Assembly (NCBI RefSeq): GCF_014207705.1
Contig: NZ_JACHIU010000001.1
Coordinates: 3,712,501-3,776,500, forward strand
DNA: 64,000 nucleotides
From: Sphaerisporangium rubeum
GTDB taxonomy: Bacteria; Actinomycetota; Actinomycetes; Streptosporangiales; Streptosporangiaceae
Reading direction: 5' to 3'
Position 1 is the first letter of the stretch, and each line of letters starts with the position of its first letter. Shown here piece after piece: positions 30,407 through 39,788 of the stretch. The notes under the pieces are model-generated. The model was given only the letters and a program-made list of their open reading frames with translations. It did no database searches and was not told where the DNA came from. Both the position numbers and the translations under genes were made by a program.

Positions 30407-31342
30407 GTGACCGATCGCATCATCACTCCGTTCACCGCCGAGTCCACCGCCGCGCAGGTCGTGGACGGCATCGACCTCACCGGCCGCAGGGCCATCGTCA
30501 CCGGCGGCGCGTCCGGCATCGGCGTCGAGACGGCCCGCGCGCTCGCCGGCGCCGGCGCCGAGGTGACGCTCGCCGTACGCGACCTCCAGGCGGGGGAGCG
30601 CACCGCCGAGGACATCATCGCCGCCACCGGCAACAAGCAGGTCCTCGTCGCGCCGCTCGACCTGGCCGACCAGGCGTCCGTCGCGGCGTTCGCCGCCGCC
30701 TTCGACGGGCCGCTGCACATCCTGGTGAACAACGCCGGCGTCATGGCCGCGCCAGAAAGCCGCACGCCGCAGGGCTGGGAACTGCAGTTCGCCACCAACC
30801 ACCTCGGCCACTTCGCGCTCACCACCGCGCTGCACCCGCGTCTCGCCGCCGCCGGCGGCGCGCGCGTGGTGTCGGTCAGCTCCGCGGCCCACCTGCGTTC
30901 GCCGGTGGTGTTCGACGACATCCATTTCCGTGAGCGCGCCTACGAGCCGTGGCTCGCGTACGGCCAGTCCAAGACGGCCAACGTGCTGTTCGCCGTGGAG
31001 GCCACCCGGCGCTGGGCCGACGACGGCGTCACCGTCAACTCCCTGCACCCCGGCGGCATCCGCACCCGGCTCCAGCGGCACGTCACCGAGGAGGAGCTCG
31101 ACCGCCTGCGCGCCGCCTCCGGTGGGGCCGCCCCGTGGAAGACCACCGAGCAGGGTGCCGCGACCTCCGTCCTGCTCGCCACGTCCCCTCTGCTGGACGG
31201 CGTCGGCGGCCGCTACTTCGAGGACTGCCAGGAAGCCGGGCCGCACCAGCCCGGCACGCGCACCGGGGTCGCCGGCTACGCCGTCGACCCCGAGGCCGCG
31301 GCACTGTTGTGGCAGGTCTCCCTCGACACCCTGGCCGCCTGA
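30407..31342 (+). CDS. Short-chain dehydrogenase/reductase
   Basis: NAD(P)-dependent classical SDR, 311 residues. The Rossmann motif TGGASGIG lies near residues 34-41, NNAG follows further on, and the active site has Ser (VSVSSAAHL) and YGQSK. It resembles actinomycete oxidoreductases of the retinol-dehydrogenase-like group; the substrate is unknown. GTG 30407 is preferred because GGGA lies 6 bases upstream. An ATG at 30383 would add eight residues (MPRKTGKI) but has no ribosome site. It is divergent from, and probably controlled by, the TetR gene. Confidence 0.9.
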   Translation: MTDRIITPFTAESTAAQVVDGIDLTGRRAIVTGGASGIGVETARALAGAGAEVTLAVRDLQAGERTAEDIIAATGNKQVLVAPLDLADQASVAAFAAAFDGPLHILVNNAGVMAAPESRTPQGWELQFATNHLGHFALTTALHPRLAAAGGARVVSVSSAAHLRSPVVFDDIHFRERAYEPWLAYGQSKTANVLFAVEATRRWADDGVTVNSLHPGGIRTRLQRHVTEEELDRLRAASGGAAPWKTTEQGAATSVLLATSPLLDGVGGRYFEDCQEAGPHQPGTRTGVAGYAVDPEAAALLWQVSLDTLAA

Positions 31343-31353
31343 CCCCCGGCACC

Positions 31354-31386
31354 GGCCGCCGTCCCGTCACGCGAGGGGCGGCGGCC
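31354..31386 (+). terminator. GC hairpin after the SDR gene
   Basis: Arms GGCCGCCGTCCC (31354-31365) and GGGCGGCGGCC (31376-31386) pair over 11 bp with one bulged base, 11 bases after the SDR stop. It lacks a U-tract, as many actinomycete terminators do. Confidence 0.55.
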
Positions 31387-33192
<1,806 letters not shown>

Positions 33193-33362
33193 CCACCTGT
33201 GGCCGGAGGCGGGACGCCACGTCCGTCCCGCCTCTGGTTCACCGTGGCGGGATGCCGTATTCGTCCCTCCACTGCGTCATCGTGACGGGATGGCACGGGT
33301 TGGGACCATGCCGTGACCACTTGCCGCCCGAAAGCGGCCGGAGGGCCGCTACCGTTGGCGGC

Positions 33363-33818
33363 GTGGAGGAGATCGATCGCCGAATCGTGACGCTGCTGGC
33401 GGCGGACGGGCGCATGAGCTTCACCGACCTGGCCAAGGAGACGGGGCTGTCGGTGTCCGCGGTCCACCAGAGGGTGCGGCGGCTGGAGAAGCGCGGAGTG
33501 ATCCGCGGCTACTCGGCGCTCATCGACCACGACGCGATCGGCCTGCCGCTCACCGCGTTCGTGTCGATCAAGCCGATCGATCCCTCGGCGGCGGACGACG
33601 CACCCGACCGGCTCCTGCACCTGACGGCCGTAGAGGCCTGCCACAGCGTGGCGGGTGACGAGAGCTACATCCTCAAGGTCCGCGTGGAGTCCCCGATCGC
33701 GCTTGAGCACCTGCTCCAGCAGATCCGCGCCGCCGCCAACGTCTCCACCCGCACCACCATCGTCCTCAGCACCCCCTTCGAGCACCGCACCCCCGACCTC
33801 GGCACCGGCCCCGGCTGA
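33363..33818 (+). CDS. Lrp/AsnC-family transcriptional regulator
   Basis: 151 residues. An N-terminal winged helix-turn-helix (IDRRIVTLLAADGRMSFTDLAKETGLSVSAVHQRVRRLEKRGVI) is followed by the RAM/AsnC ligand domain (VEACHSVAGDESYILKVRVES). The GTG lies 7 bases after a TACCGT -10 box (33350-33355) with no ribosome site in between, so the mRNA is probably leaderless. Likely an amino-acid-responsive regulator; targets cannot be named. It stands alone between converging genes. Confidence 0.93.
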   Translation: MEEIDRRIVTLLAADGRMSFTDLAKETGLSVSAVHQRVRRLEKRGVIRGYSALIDHDAIGLPLTAFVSIKPIDPSAADDAPDRLLHLTAVEACHSVAGDESYILKVRVESPIALEHLLQQIRAAANVSTRTTIVLSTPFEHRTPDLGTGPG

Positions 33819-33949
33819 CCACCTCCACCGGACACCGCACCCCGGACCTCCGCGCCGGCCCGAGCCGATCACCTCCACGACCTGGCACGAACGGGGAAGC
33901 GGGGTCCGGCCGCGCTTGATCCGGATTCCCGTCCGGTGCCAAGGCCGGC

Positions 33950-34969
33950 TCAGCCCGGGGGAGCGGTGGTGAACGCGGCCCGCACCCTGGCCTCCGCCGC
34001 CGGACCGCCGAGGCCGAGCTGCTCCAGGCCGAGCAGGACCGCACCGGCGATCGGCGGTGCGGTGGTCACCACCAGTTCCGCCAGCGGCGCGCGTCCGGCG
34101 TACCCCCGCTCCACCAGGCCGTTCAGCAGCGGATCCCCGGCGGCGAGCACGCCACCGCCGAGCACCACCTCGCACGGGGTGTCCAGCATGCCGAGGCGGC
34201 GCAGCGCGGTCACCCCCATCACCGTGATCTCCTCGGCCTGCCGCTCCACCAGGCTCCGCGCGACGGCGTCCCCCGACGCGGCGGCGGCCAGCAGCGGCGG
34301 CACCAGGCCGGCCAGCCGGCCGTGCGGCAGCGAGCCGAAGTGCAGCCCGAGCACGACCTCCTCGGCGGTACGGGTGCCGAACGCGTCCCGCACCACGCCG
34401 AGCAGCGCGGTGCCGGGGCCGCGGCCGTCCTCGGCGCGCACCGCGTGCCACAGCGCCTCCTCGCCGAGCCCGAGGCCGCCACCCCAGTCGCCGCTGATCC
34501 GGCCGAGCGCGGGGAACCGCGCGGTGCGGCCGTCGGGGGCGACGGCCACCGCGTTGATCCCCGCGCCGCACACCACGGCGGCGCCGTACGGCCGGCTCGT
34601 CCCGGCGCGCATCAGCGCGAAGGTGTCGTTGCCGACGACCGCCGTGCGGCCGTACCCGCGCGCGAGGATCTCGGCGCGCAGCGCGTCCTCCTCCACCGGA
34701 AGGTCGGCGCCTGCCAGGTAGGCGGCGACGTGACCGGCGAACGGCGGCTGCGCACCAGGCCCGATGGCGCGGCGCACCGCGTCGAGCAGCACGTCCATCG
34801 CGGCCGGCACGCCGTGGCTCTGCGGCAGGAAACCGCCGCCTGTCCCGGTGGCGAGCACCGTGCCGTCCCCGGCGACCAGCGCCACGGCCGTCTTGCTGTT
34901 GCCGCCGTCGACGGCGAGCAGCGCCACCGCCGTCCCGCCGCCGCCGTCGACGGCGCGCGGCGCCGTCAC
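33950..34969 (-). CDS. BadF/BcrA-type sugar kinase (N-acetylglucosamine kinase family)
   Basis: 339 residues of the ASKHA fold. Phosphate-1 motif LAVDGGNSKTAVAL with DGGNSKT at 21-27, GNDTFALMRAG and a CGAGINA adenosine-side motif. It probably phosphorylates an amino-sugar or its oligomer end in the cytoplasm. GTG start overlaps the GH4 stop as GTGA, so it is translated with the GH4 gene. The pair GH4 plus kinase recalls csnH/csnK of the chitosan-oligosaccharide system. That reading is inference from order and operator. Confidence 0.87.
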   Translation of the reverse strand: MTAPRAVDGGGGTAVALLAVDGGNSKTAVALVAGDGTVLATGTGGGFLPQSHGVPAAMDVLLDAVRRAIGPGAQPPFAGHVAAYLAGADLPVEEDALRAEILARGYGRTAVVGNDTFALMRAGTSRPYGAAVVCGAGINAVAVAPDGRTARFPALGRISGDWGGGLGLGEEALWHAVRAEDGRGPGTALLGVVRDAFGTRTAEEVVLGLHFGSLPHGRLAGLVPPLLAAAASGDAVARSLVERQAEEITVMGVTALRRLGMLDTPCEVVLGGGVLAAGDPLLNGLVERGYAGRAPLAELVVTTAPPIAGAVLLGLEQLGLGGPAAEARVRAAFTTAPPG

Positions 34970-36231
34970 CGGCCGTCCCCGGCCCACGGCAGGAACGGCC
35001 GGTTCGCCTCGACGAGCCGCCGCGCCAGCTGCGCCGCCACCGTCGCCTGGCCGATCAGCGGGTGCGCCAGCAGCGCGTCGGCGACCCGGTCGGCGCCGCC
35101 GCGCAGCGCGGCATCGAGGGCCAGGTCCTCGTACGCCGAGACGTGCGCGATCAGCCCGGCGTACAGCGGCGGCACCGGCGCGACCGGCAGGGGGACGGCC
35201 CCGGCGGCGCCGACACGCGCGGGGACCTCGATGACCGCGTCCGGCGGCAGGAACGGCAGGGTGCCGCCGTTGCGCACGTTCACCACCTGCGTGTCGCCGC
35301 GGTCGCCGGCGAGCGACGCGACCAGCGCGACCGCGGCCTCGGAGTAGAACGCGCCGCCGCGCCGTTCCAGCAGCTCGGGCTTGGTGTCCACGGCCGGGTC
35401 GGCGTACATGGCGAGCAGCGACTCCTCCAGGTGCGCCACCTGCTCGGCGCGGGAGGCCCCGGCCCGCTGCTCGGCCACCACGGCGTCGTGCTCGTAGAAG
35501 TACCGCAGGTAGTAGGACGGCACCACGCCGAGGCGGCGGATCAGCTCCACCGGCAGACCGATGTCGCGCGCGACGCTCTCGCCGTGCTCGGCGAGCAGCC
35601 GCGGCAGCACGTCGGCCCCGTCCAGGTACACCGCGCGTTCCCAGGTCAGGTGGTTGAGCCCGACGTGGCCGAGGGAGACGCGGCCGGGGTCCACGCCGAG
35701 CGCGGCGGCGAACCGCCGCTGGAAGCCGATCGCCACGTTGCACAGCCCGATCGCGCGGTGACCGGCGTCGAGCAGGGCCCGGGTGACGATGCCGACGGGG
35801 TTGGTGAAGTCGACGATCCAGGCGTACGGCGCGACCTCGGCGACCCGCGCCGCGATGTCCAGCACCACCGGCACCGTGCGCAGCGCCTTGGCGAGCCCGC
35901 CGGCCCCGGTGGTCTCCTGTCCGACGCATCCGCATTCCAGCGGCAGCGTCTCGTCCACCCCGCGCGCCGCCTGTCCCCCGACGCGCAGTTGCAGCAGCAC
36001 GGCGTCCGCGCCGGCCGCGCCGTCCTCGACGGTGGTGGCGGTGTGGACGGTGGCCGGGTGTCCCGCGCGGGCCAGCATGCGGGCCGACATGGCGGCCACC
36101 AGGGCCAGCCGCCGCTCGTCGGGGTCGACCAGCGTGATCCGCGACACCGGCAGCTCGTGCCGCAGGCGCGCGAACCCGTCGATCAGCTCGGGTGTGTACG
36201 TCGAGCCGCCGCCGACCACGGCCAGTTTCAT
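34966..36231 (-). CDS. Family 4 glycoside hydrolase (6-phospho-beta-glucosidase/glucosaminidase type)
   Basis: 421 residues. GH4 enzymes use NAD+ and a divalent metal to open glycosidic bonds by redox chemistry. The dinucleotide motif VVGGGSTYTPELI is at the N terminus; metal ligands Cys 164 (GLCNV) and His 194 (GLNHLTW) are present, as is VDFTNPVGIVT. It probably acts on a phosphorylated disaccharide made by the downstream kinase or a transporter. ATG start with a GAGG about 10 bases upstream. It is the first gene of a two-gene operon with a palindromic operator at 36251-36263. No sugar transporter is encoded nearby. Confidence 0.93.
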   Translation of the reverse strand: MKLAVVGGGSTYTPELIDGFARLRHELPVSRITLVDPDERRLALVAAMSARMLARAGHPATVHTATTVEDGAAGADAVLLQLRVGGQAARGVDETLPLECGCVGQETTGAGGLAKALRTVPVVLDIAARVAEVAPYAWIVDFTNPVGIVTRALLDAGHRAIGLCNVAIGFQRRFAAALGVDPGRVSLGHVGLNHLTWERAVYLDGADVLPRLLAEHGESVARDIGLPVELIRRLGVVPSYYLRYFYEHDAVVAEQRAGASRAEQVAHLEESLLAMYADPAVDTKPELLERRGGAFYSEAAVALVASLAGDRGDTQVVNVRNGGTLPFLPPDAVIEVPARVGAAGAVPLPVAPVPPLYAGLIAHVSAYEDLALDAALRGGADRVADALLAHPLIGQATVAAQLARRLVEANRPFLPWAGDGR

Positions 36232-36242
36232 AGGGGATCGAT

Positions 36243-36275
36243 CCTCTGTAAGGAAGCTTTCCTGATCTCAGAGGT
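36243..36275 (-). promoter_or_regulatory. Nested palindromes upstream of the GH4/kinase operon (CsnR-like operator)
   Basis: AGGAAGCTTTCCT (36251-36263) differs at two positions from the CsnR box AGGAAAGTTTCCT as I remember it for the Streptomyces chitosanase regulon. It is nested in an outer inverted repeat CCTCTG (36243-36248)/CAGAGG (36270-36275). It lies 20 bases before the GH4 start, a good place for a repressor. Confidence 0.6.
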
Positions 36276-36515
36276 GACCGTACCGCCTCGCCACGCACGG
36301 TGCGCGCCGGGGTCCGCGGACGGCGGTCTCCAGCCGTTCCGCCGCGGGGACGCGGCGGTCCGCTGTGCGCGCCGGGGTGCGCGCCGGGGTGCGCGGACGG
36401 CCGTCCGGTTCGCGAGCACTCGCCTGCGGATCCGGCGGAGAAAGTGAAGGGATCGGTGGACCCGTCGCCGGAGGTGGTCACACCGCGGCAGGGGAGCGGC
36501 GTATGTTGTCCCGGT

Positions 36516-36560
36516 ATGTCCGTGCGAAAGCCCCGTAAAATGCGAAGACGCCGCCTCTGA
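36516..36560 (+). CDS. Possible 14-residue Arg-rich leader peptide upstream of the second helD
   Basis: ATG-initiated ORF encoding MSVRKPRKMRRRRL and then TGA. A TATGTT -10-like box (36502-36507) ends 8 bases before the ATG with no ribosome site, as in leaderless genes. A 7-bp GC hairpin overlaps its last codons and stop. Eight of 14 residues are Arg or Lys. It has the layout of an attenuation peptide for the helicase gene 115 bases downstream; function is inferred from layout only. Confidence 0.45.
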   Translation: MSVRKPRKMRRRRL

Positions 36561-36568
36561 GGGCGGCG
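36549..36568 (+). promoter_or_regulatory. Hairpin at the end of the leader peptide
   Basis: CGCCGCC (36549-36555) and GGCGGCG (36562-36568) pair around a 6-base loop that contains the leader-peptide stop codon. A ribosome stopped on the Arg codons would cover the left arm, as expected of a translation-coupled attenuator. Confidence 0.5.
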
Positions 36569-36623
36569 AGCAGCACGAGGGATATGGGCCCGGATCTGCT
36601 ATTCTGTGGGCTCTCACCACAAC

Positions 36624-36654
36624 TGTCACAGACATCACAGTGAACGCATATAAA
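36624..36654 (+). promoter_or_regulatory. CRP-like box and AT-rich -10 upstream of the second helD
   Basis: TGTCACAGACATCACA (36624-36639) fits TGTGA-N6-TCACA at nine of ten fixed positions. An AT-rich stretch, TATAAAAAATAG, begins about 9 bases further and can serve as a -10 region. A CRP/GlxR-type regulator could act here. Confidence 0.5.
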
Positions 36655-36674
36655 AAATAGGCCCGGAGCGTCCC

Positions 36675-39005
36675 ATTACTACCAATAATAACGAGGTCCC
36701 GGCCGCGCGTCAACTCGAGCTCGCCAAGGAGCAGCGGCACCTCACCCGGCTCTACCAGCGGCTCGACGTGCTGCGCGTGCGCACCAGGACGCAGCTCGAC
36801 GGTGTGCTGGCGCAAGGCGGCGGCGGCACCCACCAGAACCGCTCCGAGCGTGACACGTTCGCGGTGATGTACGCCGAGCGGCTGTCGCGGCTGTGGGCCG
36901 TGGAGAACGGGCTGTGCTTCGGGCGGCTGGACCTCGACGACGCCGACGCCGATGTCGACAAGACGTTGTACATCGGCCGCATCGGCATGTCGGACGACGA
37001 GCAGGTCCGCCTGCTCATCGACTGGCGGGCCCCGGTCGCGCAGCCGTTCTACCGTGCCACCCCGGCGAGCCCCATGGGGGTGACCCGCCGCCGCCACCTG
37101 CGCACCCGCGACCGCCGCGTCACCGGTGTGGACGACGACCTGTTCGACCTCGACCGGCTCACCGACGACGACCGCGCCACCCTCAACGGCGAGGCCGCGC
37201 TGCTCGCGGCGCTCGGCGAGAAGCGCACCGGCCGCATGCGCGACATCGTCGCCACCATCCAGGCCGAGCAGGACCGCATCATCCGCAGCGACCTCGGCGG
37301 CGTCCTGGTCGTGCAGGGCGGCCCGGGGACCGGCAAGACCGTGGTGGCGCTGCACCGCGCCGCGTACCTGCTGTACACCCACCGCGACGTCCTGGCCCGC
37401 CGCGGCATCCTCATCCTCGGCCCCAACCCCACGTTCATGCGCTACATCGAGCAGGTTCTGCCGTCGCTCGGCGAGACCGACGTGCTGCTGTCCACGGTCG
37501 CCGGCCTGTACCCCGGCCTCACCGCGACCGCGCGCGAGAGCGCCGAGGCCGCGGTGCTGAAGGGCTCGCCACGCATGGCCGACGTGATCGCCAAGGCGGT
37601 GCGCGACCGCCAGCGCATGCCGCCGGGACCCATCGACATCGACCTCGGCAACTACACCCTGCGCCTGGACCGCCGCACCCTGGAGGCCGCCGCGTCCCGC
37701 GCCTCCCGGGGCCGCCGGCCCCACAACCAGGCCCGCGCCGTGTTCGTCCGCCACATCCTCGCCGTCCTCGCCAGACAGGCCGCCAAACAGCTCGGCCGCG
37801 GCCTGCTGGAGGAGGACGAACTGGCCGACCTGCGGGAGGACCTGCGCACCGAACCCGCCGTCAAGGCCGCGCTGAACCGCCTGTGGCCCTACGTCACCCC
37901 GCAGCGCCTGCTGATCGGCCTGTTCTCCTCCACCGAGCGCATGACGTACGCCGGGCTGCGGCCCGCCGAACAGGACATCCTGTTCCGTGAGCCGCCGCGC
38001 GGCGGAGCGTCCCTGTGGACCGAGGCCGACGTGCCGCTGCTGGACGAGGCCGCCGAGCTGCTCGGCGACATCGACCCCGCCGTGCTGCGCGCCGCCGCGC
38101 TGCAGGCCGAGGAGGACCTCGCCGCCGCACGCCAGGCCGAGGAGGCCGAACGGCAGTCCGAGATCGCCTACGCGCGCGAGGTGCTGGAGCTGACCGGCAT
38201 GTCCGGCATGGTGGACGCCGAGCGGCTGGCCGCGCGCCACCGCGGCGACGGCGAGCACCTGACCACCGCCGAGCGGGCCGCCGCCGACCGCACCTGGGCC
38301 TACGGCCACGTCATCGTGGACGAGGCGCAGGAGCTGTCGGCGATGGCGTGGCGCATGCTGATGCGCCGCAGCCCCAACCGGTCGATGACCGTGGTCGGGG
38401 ACATCGCGCAGACCGGCACCGCCGCCGGCGCCACGTCCTGGGCCGGCATGCTCGACCCGCACGCCGCCGGCCGCTGGCGGGTGGAGACCCTCACCGTCAA
38501 CTACCGCACCCCCGCCGAGCTGATGGCCGTCGCCGCCGACGTGCTCACCCTGGTGGGGCCGGAGCTGAAGGCCCCCGACCCGGTGCGCGAGACCGGCGTA
38601 CGGCCCTGGGCCCGGCGTGTCGGCGGGCCCGAGGAGCTGGCCGAGGTGGTGGCGGGGCAGATCGTCCCCGGCGGCCGGCTCGCCGTCATCGTGCCGGCCT
38701 CCCACGCCGGGCCGATCGGCGCGGCGGTCACCGCGGCGGTGCCGGACGCGGTGGCGGGGCCCGGCGCCGCGGCGCTGGAGGCCCCCGTCGCGGTGCTCAC
38801 CGTCACCGAGGCCAAAGGCCTGGAGTTCGACTCGGTGATCGTGGCCGAACCCGCCGCCATCCTCACCGGATCACCCCGCGGCGCCGGCGACCTTTACGTT
38901 GCGCTGACCCGGGCCACCGGGGCCCTCGGCGTGGTCCACACCGGCGACCTCCCGGCCGTACTGTCACGCTGCGCAGGGCTTCCCGAAGACCCGCGGGACG
39001 GCTGA
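36675..39005 (+). CDS. helD: HelD-family RNA polymerase-associated helicase, apparent ATT start codon
   Basis: Second HelD-type SF1 ATPase, 776 residues. The frame opens after a stop at 36651. Conserved HelD N-terminal sequence (ELAKEQRHLTRLYQRLDVLR) lies upstream of the first ATG/GTG (GTG 36768), so a start there would delete the coiled coil. The only start with a ribosome site is ATT 36675, 6 bases after GGAG, giving TTNNNEVPAARQ after the initiator. Walker A GGPGTGKT is at about 215-222. VIVDEAQEL, VGDIAQTGTAAGATSW, TVNYRTPAEL and TEAKGLEFDSVIV follow. It should remodel or recycle RNA polymerase. No RAE is seen before it, unlike the first copy. Confidence 0.9.
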   Translation: MTTNNNEVPAARQLELAKEQRHLTRLYQRLDVLRVRTRTQLDGVLAQGGGGTHQNRSERDTFAVMYAERLSRLWAVENGLCFGRLDLDDADADVDKTLYIGRIGMSDDEQVRLLIDWRAPVAQPFYRATPASPMGVTRRRHLRTRDRRVTGVDDDLFDLDRLTDDDRATLNGEAALLAALGEKRTGRMRDIVATIQAEQDRIIRSDLGGVLVVQGGPGTGKTVVALHRAAYLLYTHRDVLARRGILILGPNPTFMRYIEQVLPSLGETDVLLSTVAGLYPGLTATARESAEAAVLKGSPRMADVIAKAVRDRQRMPPGPIDIDLGNYTLRLDRRTLEAAASRASRGRRPHNQARAVFVRHILAVLARQAAKQLGRGLLEEDELADLREDLRTEPAVKAALNRLWPYVTPQRLLIGLFSSTERMTYAGLRPAEQDILFREPPRGGASLWTEADVPLLDEAAELLGDIDPAVLRAAALQAEEDLAAARQAEEAERQSEIAYAREVLELTGMSGMVDAERLAARHRGDGEHLTTAERAAADRTWAYGHVIVDEAQELSAMAWRMLMRRSPNRSMTVVGDIAQTGTAAGATSWAGMLDPHAAGRWRVETLTVNYRTPAELMAVAADVLTLVGPELKAPDPVRETGVRPWARRVGGPEELAEVVAGQIVPGGRLAVIVPASHAGPIGAAVTAAVPDAVAGPGAAALEAPVAVLTVTEAKGLEFDSVIVAEPAAILTGSPRGAGDLYVALTRATGALGVVHTGDLPAVLSRCAGLPEDPRDG

Positions 39006-39124
39006 CCAGGCGAACCACCCCCGGCGCGGCACGCACCGGGCCGGGGGACATCGGTCCACATGACGCCACTCACGTCTCCTTGTCTACCTGCGAAAACTTG
39101 GTGTTCCCGCTGATCGGGACACGG

Positions 39125-39167
39125 TTGACATCTGAGCTGAGGTCGGTAATTTGCTGGACAGTCCAGC
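39125..39167 (+). promoter_or_regulatory. Orphan sigma70-type promoter with palindromic operator
   Basis: TTGACA (39125-39130), a 16-base spacer and TAATTT (39147-39152) make a consensus-like promoter. Directly after it lies the 15-bp perfect palindrome GCTGGACAGTCCAGC (39153-39167). The nearest gene on this strand is lnt, 620 bases downstream; no convincing gene starts closer. Confidence 0.55.
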
Positions 39168-39788
39168 ACGGGACTGCCGGTTGGCCGTCTACAGACATCG
39201 TCGGGTTCTGCGGCATGACGGGGCACGGCTCCGATCGCTCAGCCAGTCGCAGCGCCGTCGGTCCGTCGAGTCGGGGCACCCCAGCCGGATGGGGGGTTGG
39301 ACCCGGGAAGGGCCCGGACACCCAGTAGACAACGGAACTCCGCGCTCGCCGCCGACGGGACGGATCCGGTCCGAAGGGTCGTCCGGGCCCTCTTCCCATC
39401 CCGTGCCACACCTCGCACCGTGATCCCTGGCCCAGGCACCGGGAACCCCCAGGGATCACCATGCGCACCCCTCCAGGACACGCGGGCCTTCGCGTCGGCG
39501 TCCCAGAGATCACCATCGGCACCCTTCCCGTCCGCCTCCAGGACGGCGCGGGCCCGGCGTCCCAGGAAATCACCATGCGCACCCCTTCCGTCCCGGAGCG
39601 CGATCACCTGGCGGCGGGGTGCCGGTGCCGTGGCGCGCCATGGATCACGCGGCGGTTGGACCCCGCGCGCGCGGACGGTAGCGTTCGTTGGTCACCGCAC
39701 AGAACAGCGAGTGGAGAACGAGCGCCACGTGGCCCGGCCAGCGGTTGAGCAGCATCATCTGAGGTCGCCTGCCGTCGCAGGAGCCTCC
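39168..39788. other. Gene-poor spacer between helD and lnt
   Basis: No convincing coding sequence: the open frames here have no ribosome site and no recognisable protein. The spacer holds the repeat tract at 39448-39595 and, just before lnt, the TTG start region. It may be the leader of lnt or carry a non-coding transcript from the promoter at 39125. Confidence 0.5.
39448..39595. repeat. Intergenic repeat, three copies of a 54-59 bp unit
   Basis: The core CCCAGGGATCACCATGCGCA recurs with changes at 39448, 39502 and 39561. Between copies, segments such as AGGAC-GCGGGCC-GGCGTCCCAG are also shared. Period is 54 then 59 bases. The repeats open frames on the minus strand by chance; no protein is recognised. 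Confidence 0.75.

Noticed and set aside
36675-36768. Start of the second helD at GTG 36768
   Set aside because: It would remove the conserved N-terminal coiled coil (ELAKEQRHLTRLYQRLD) and has no ribosome site in the right place.
36228-38705. An 825-codon minus-strand frame opposite the second helD
   Set aside because: The plus strand carries all HelD motifs; this is a GC shadow.
39070-39582. A 170-codon minus-strand ORF and a 90-codon plus-strand ORF between helD and lnt
   Set aside because: No ribosome site, no recognisable fold, and the internal similarity comes only from the DNA repeat at 39448-39595.
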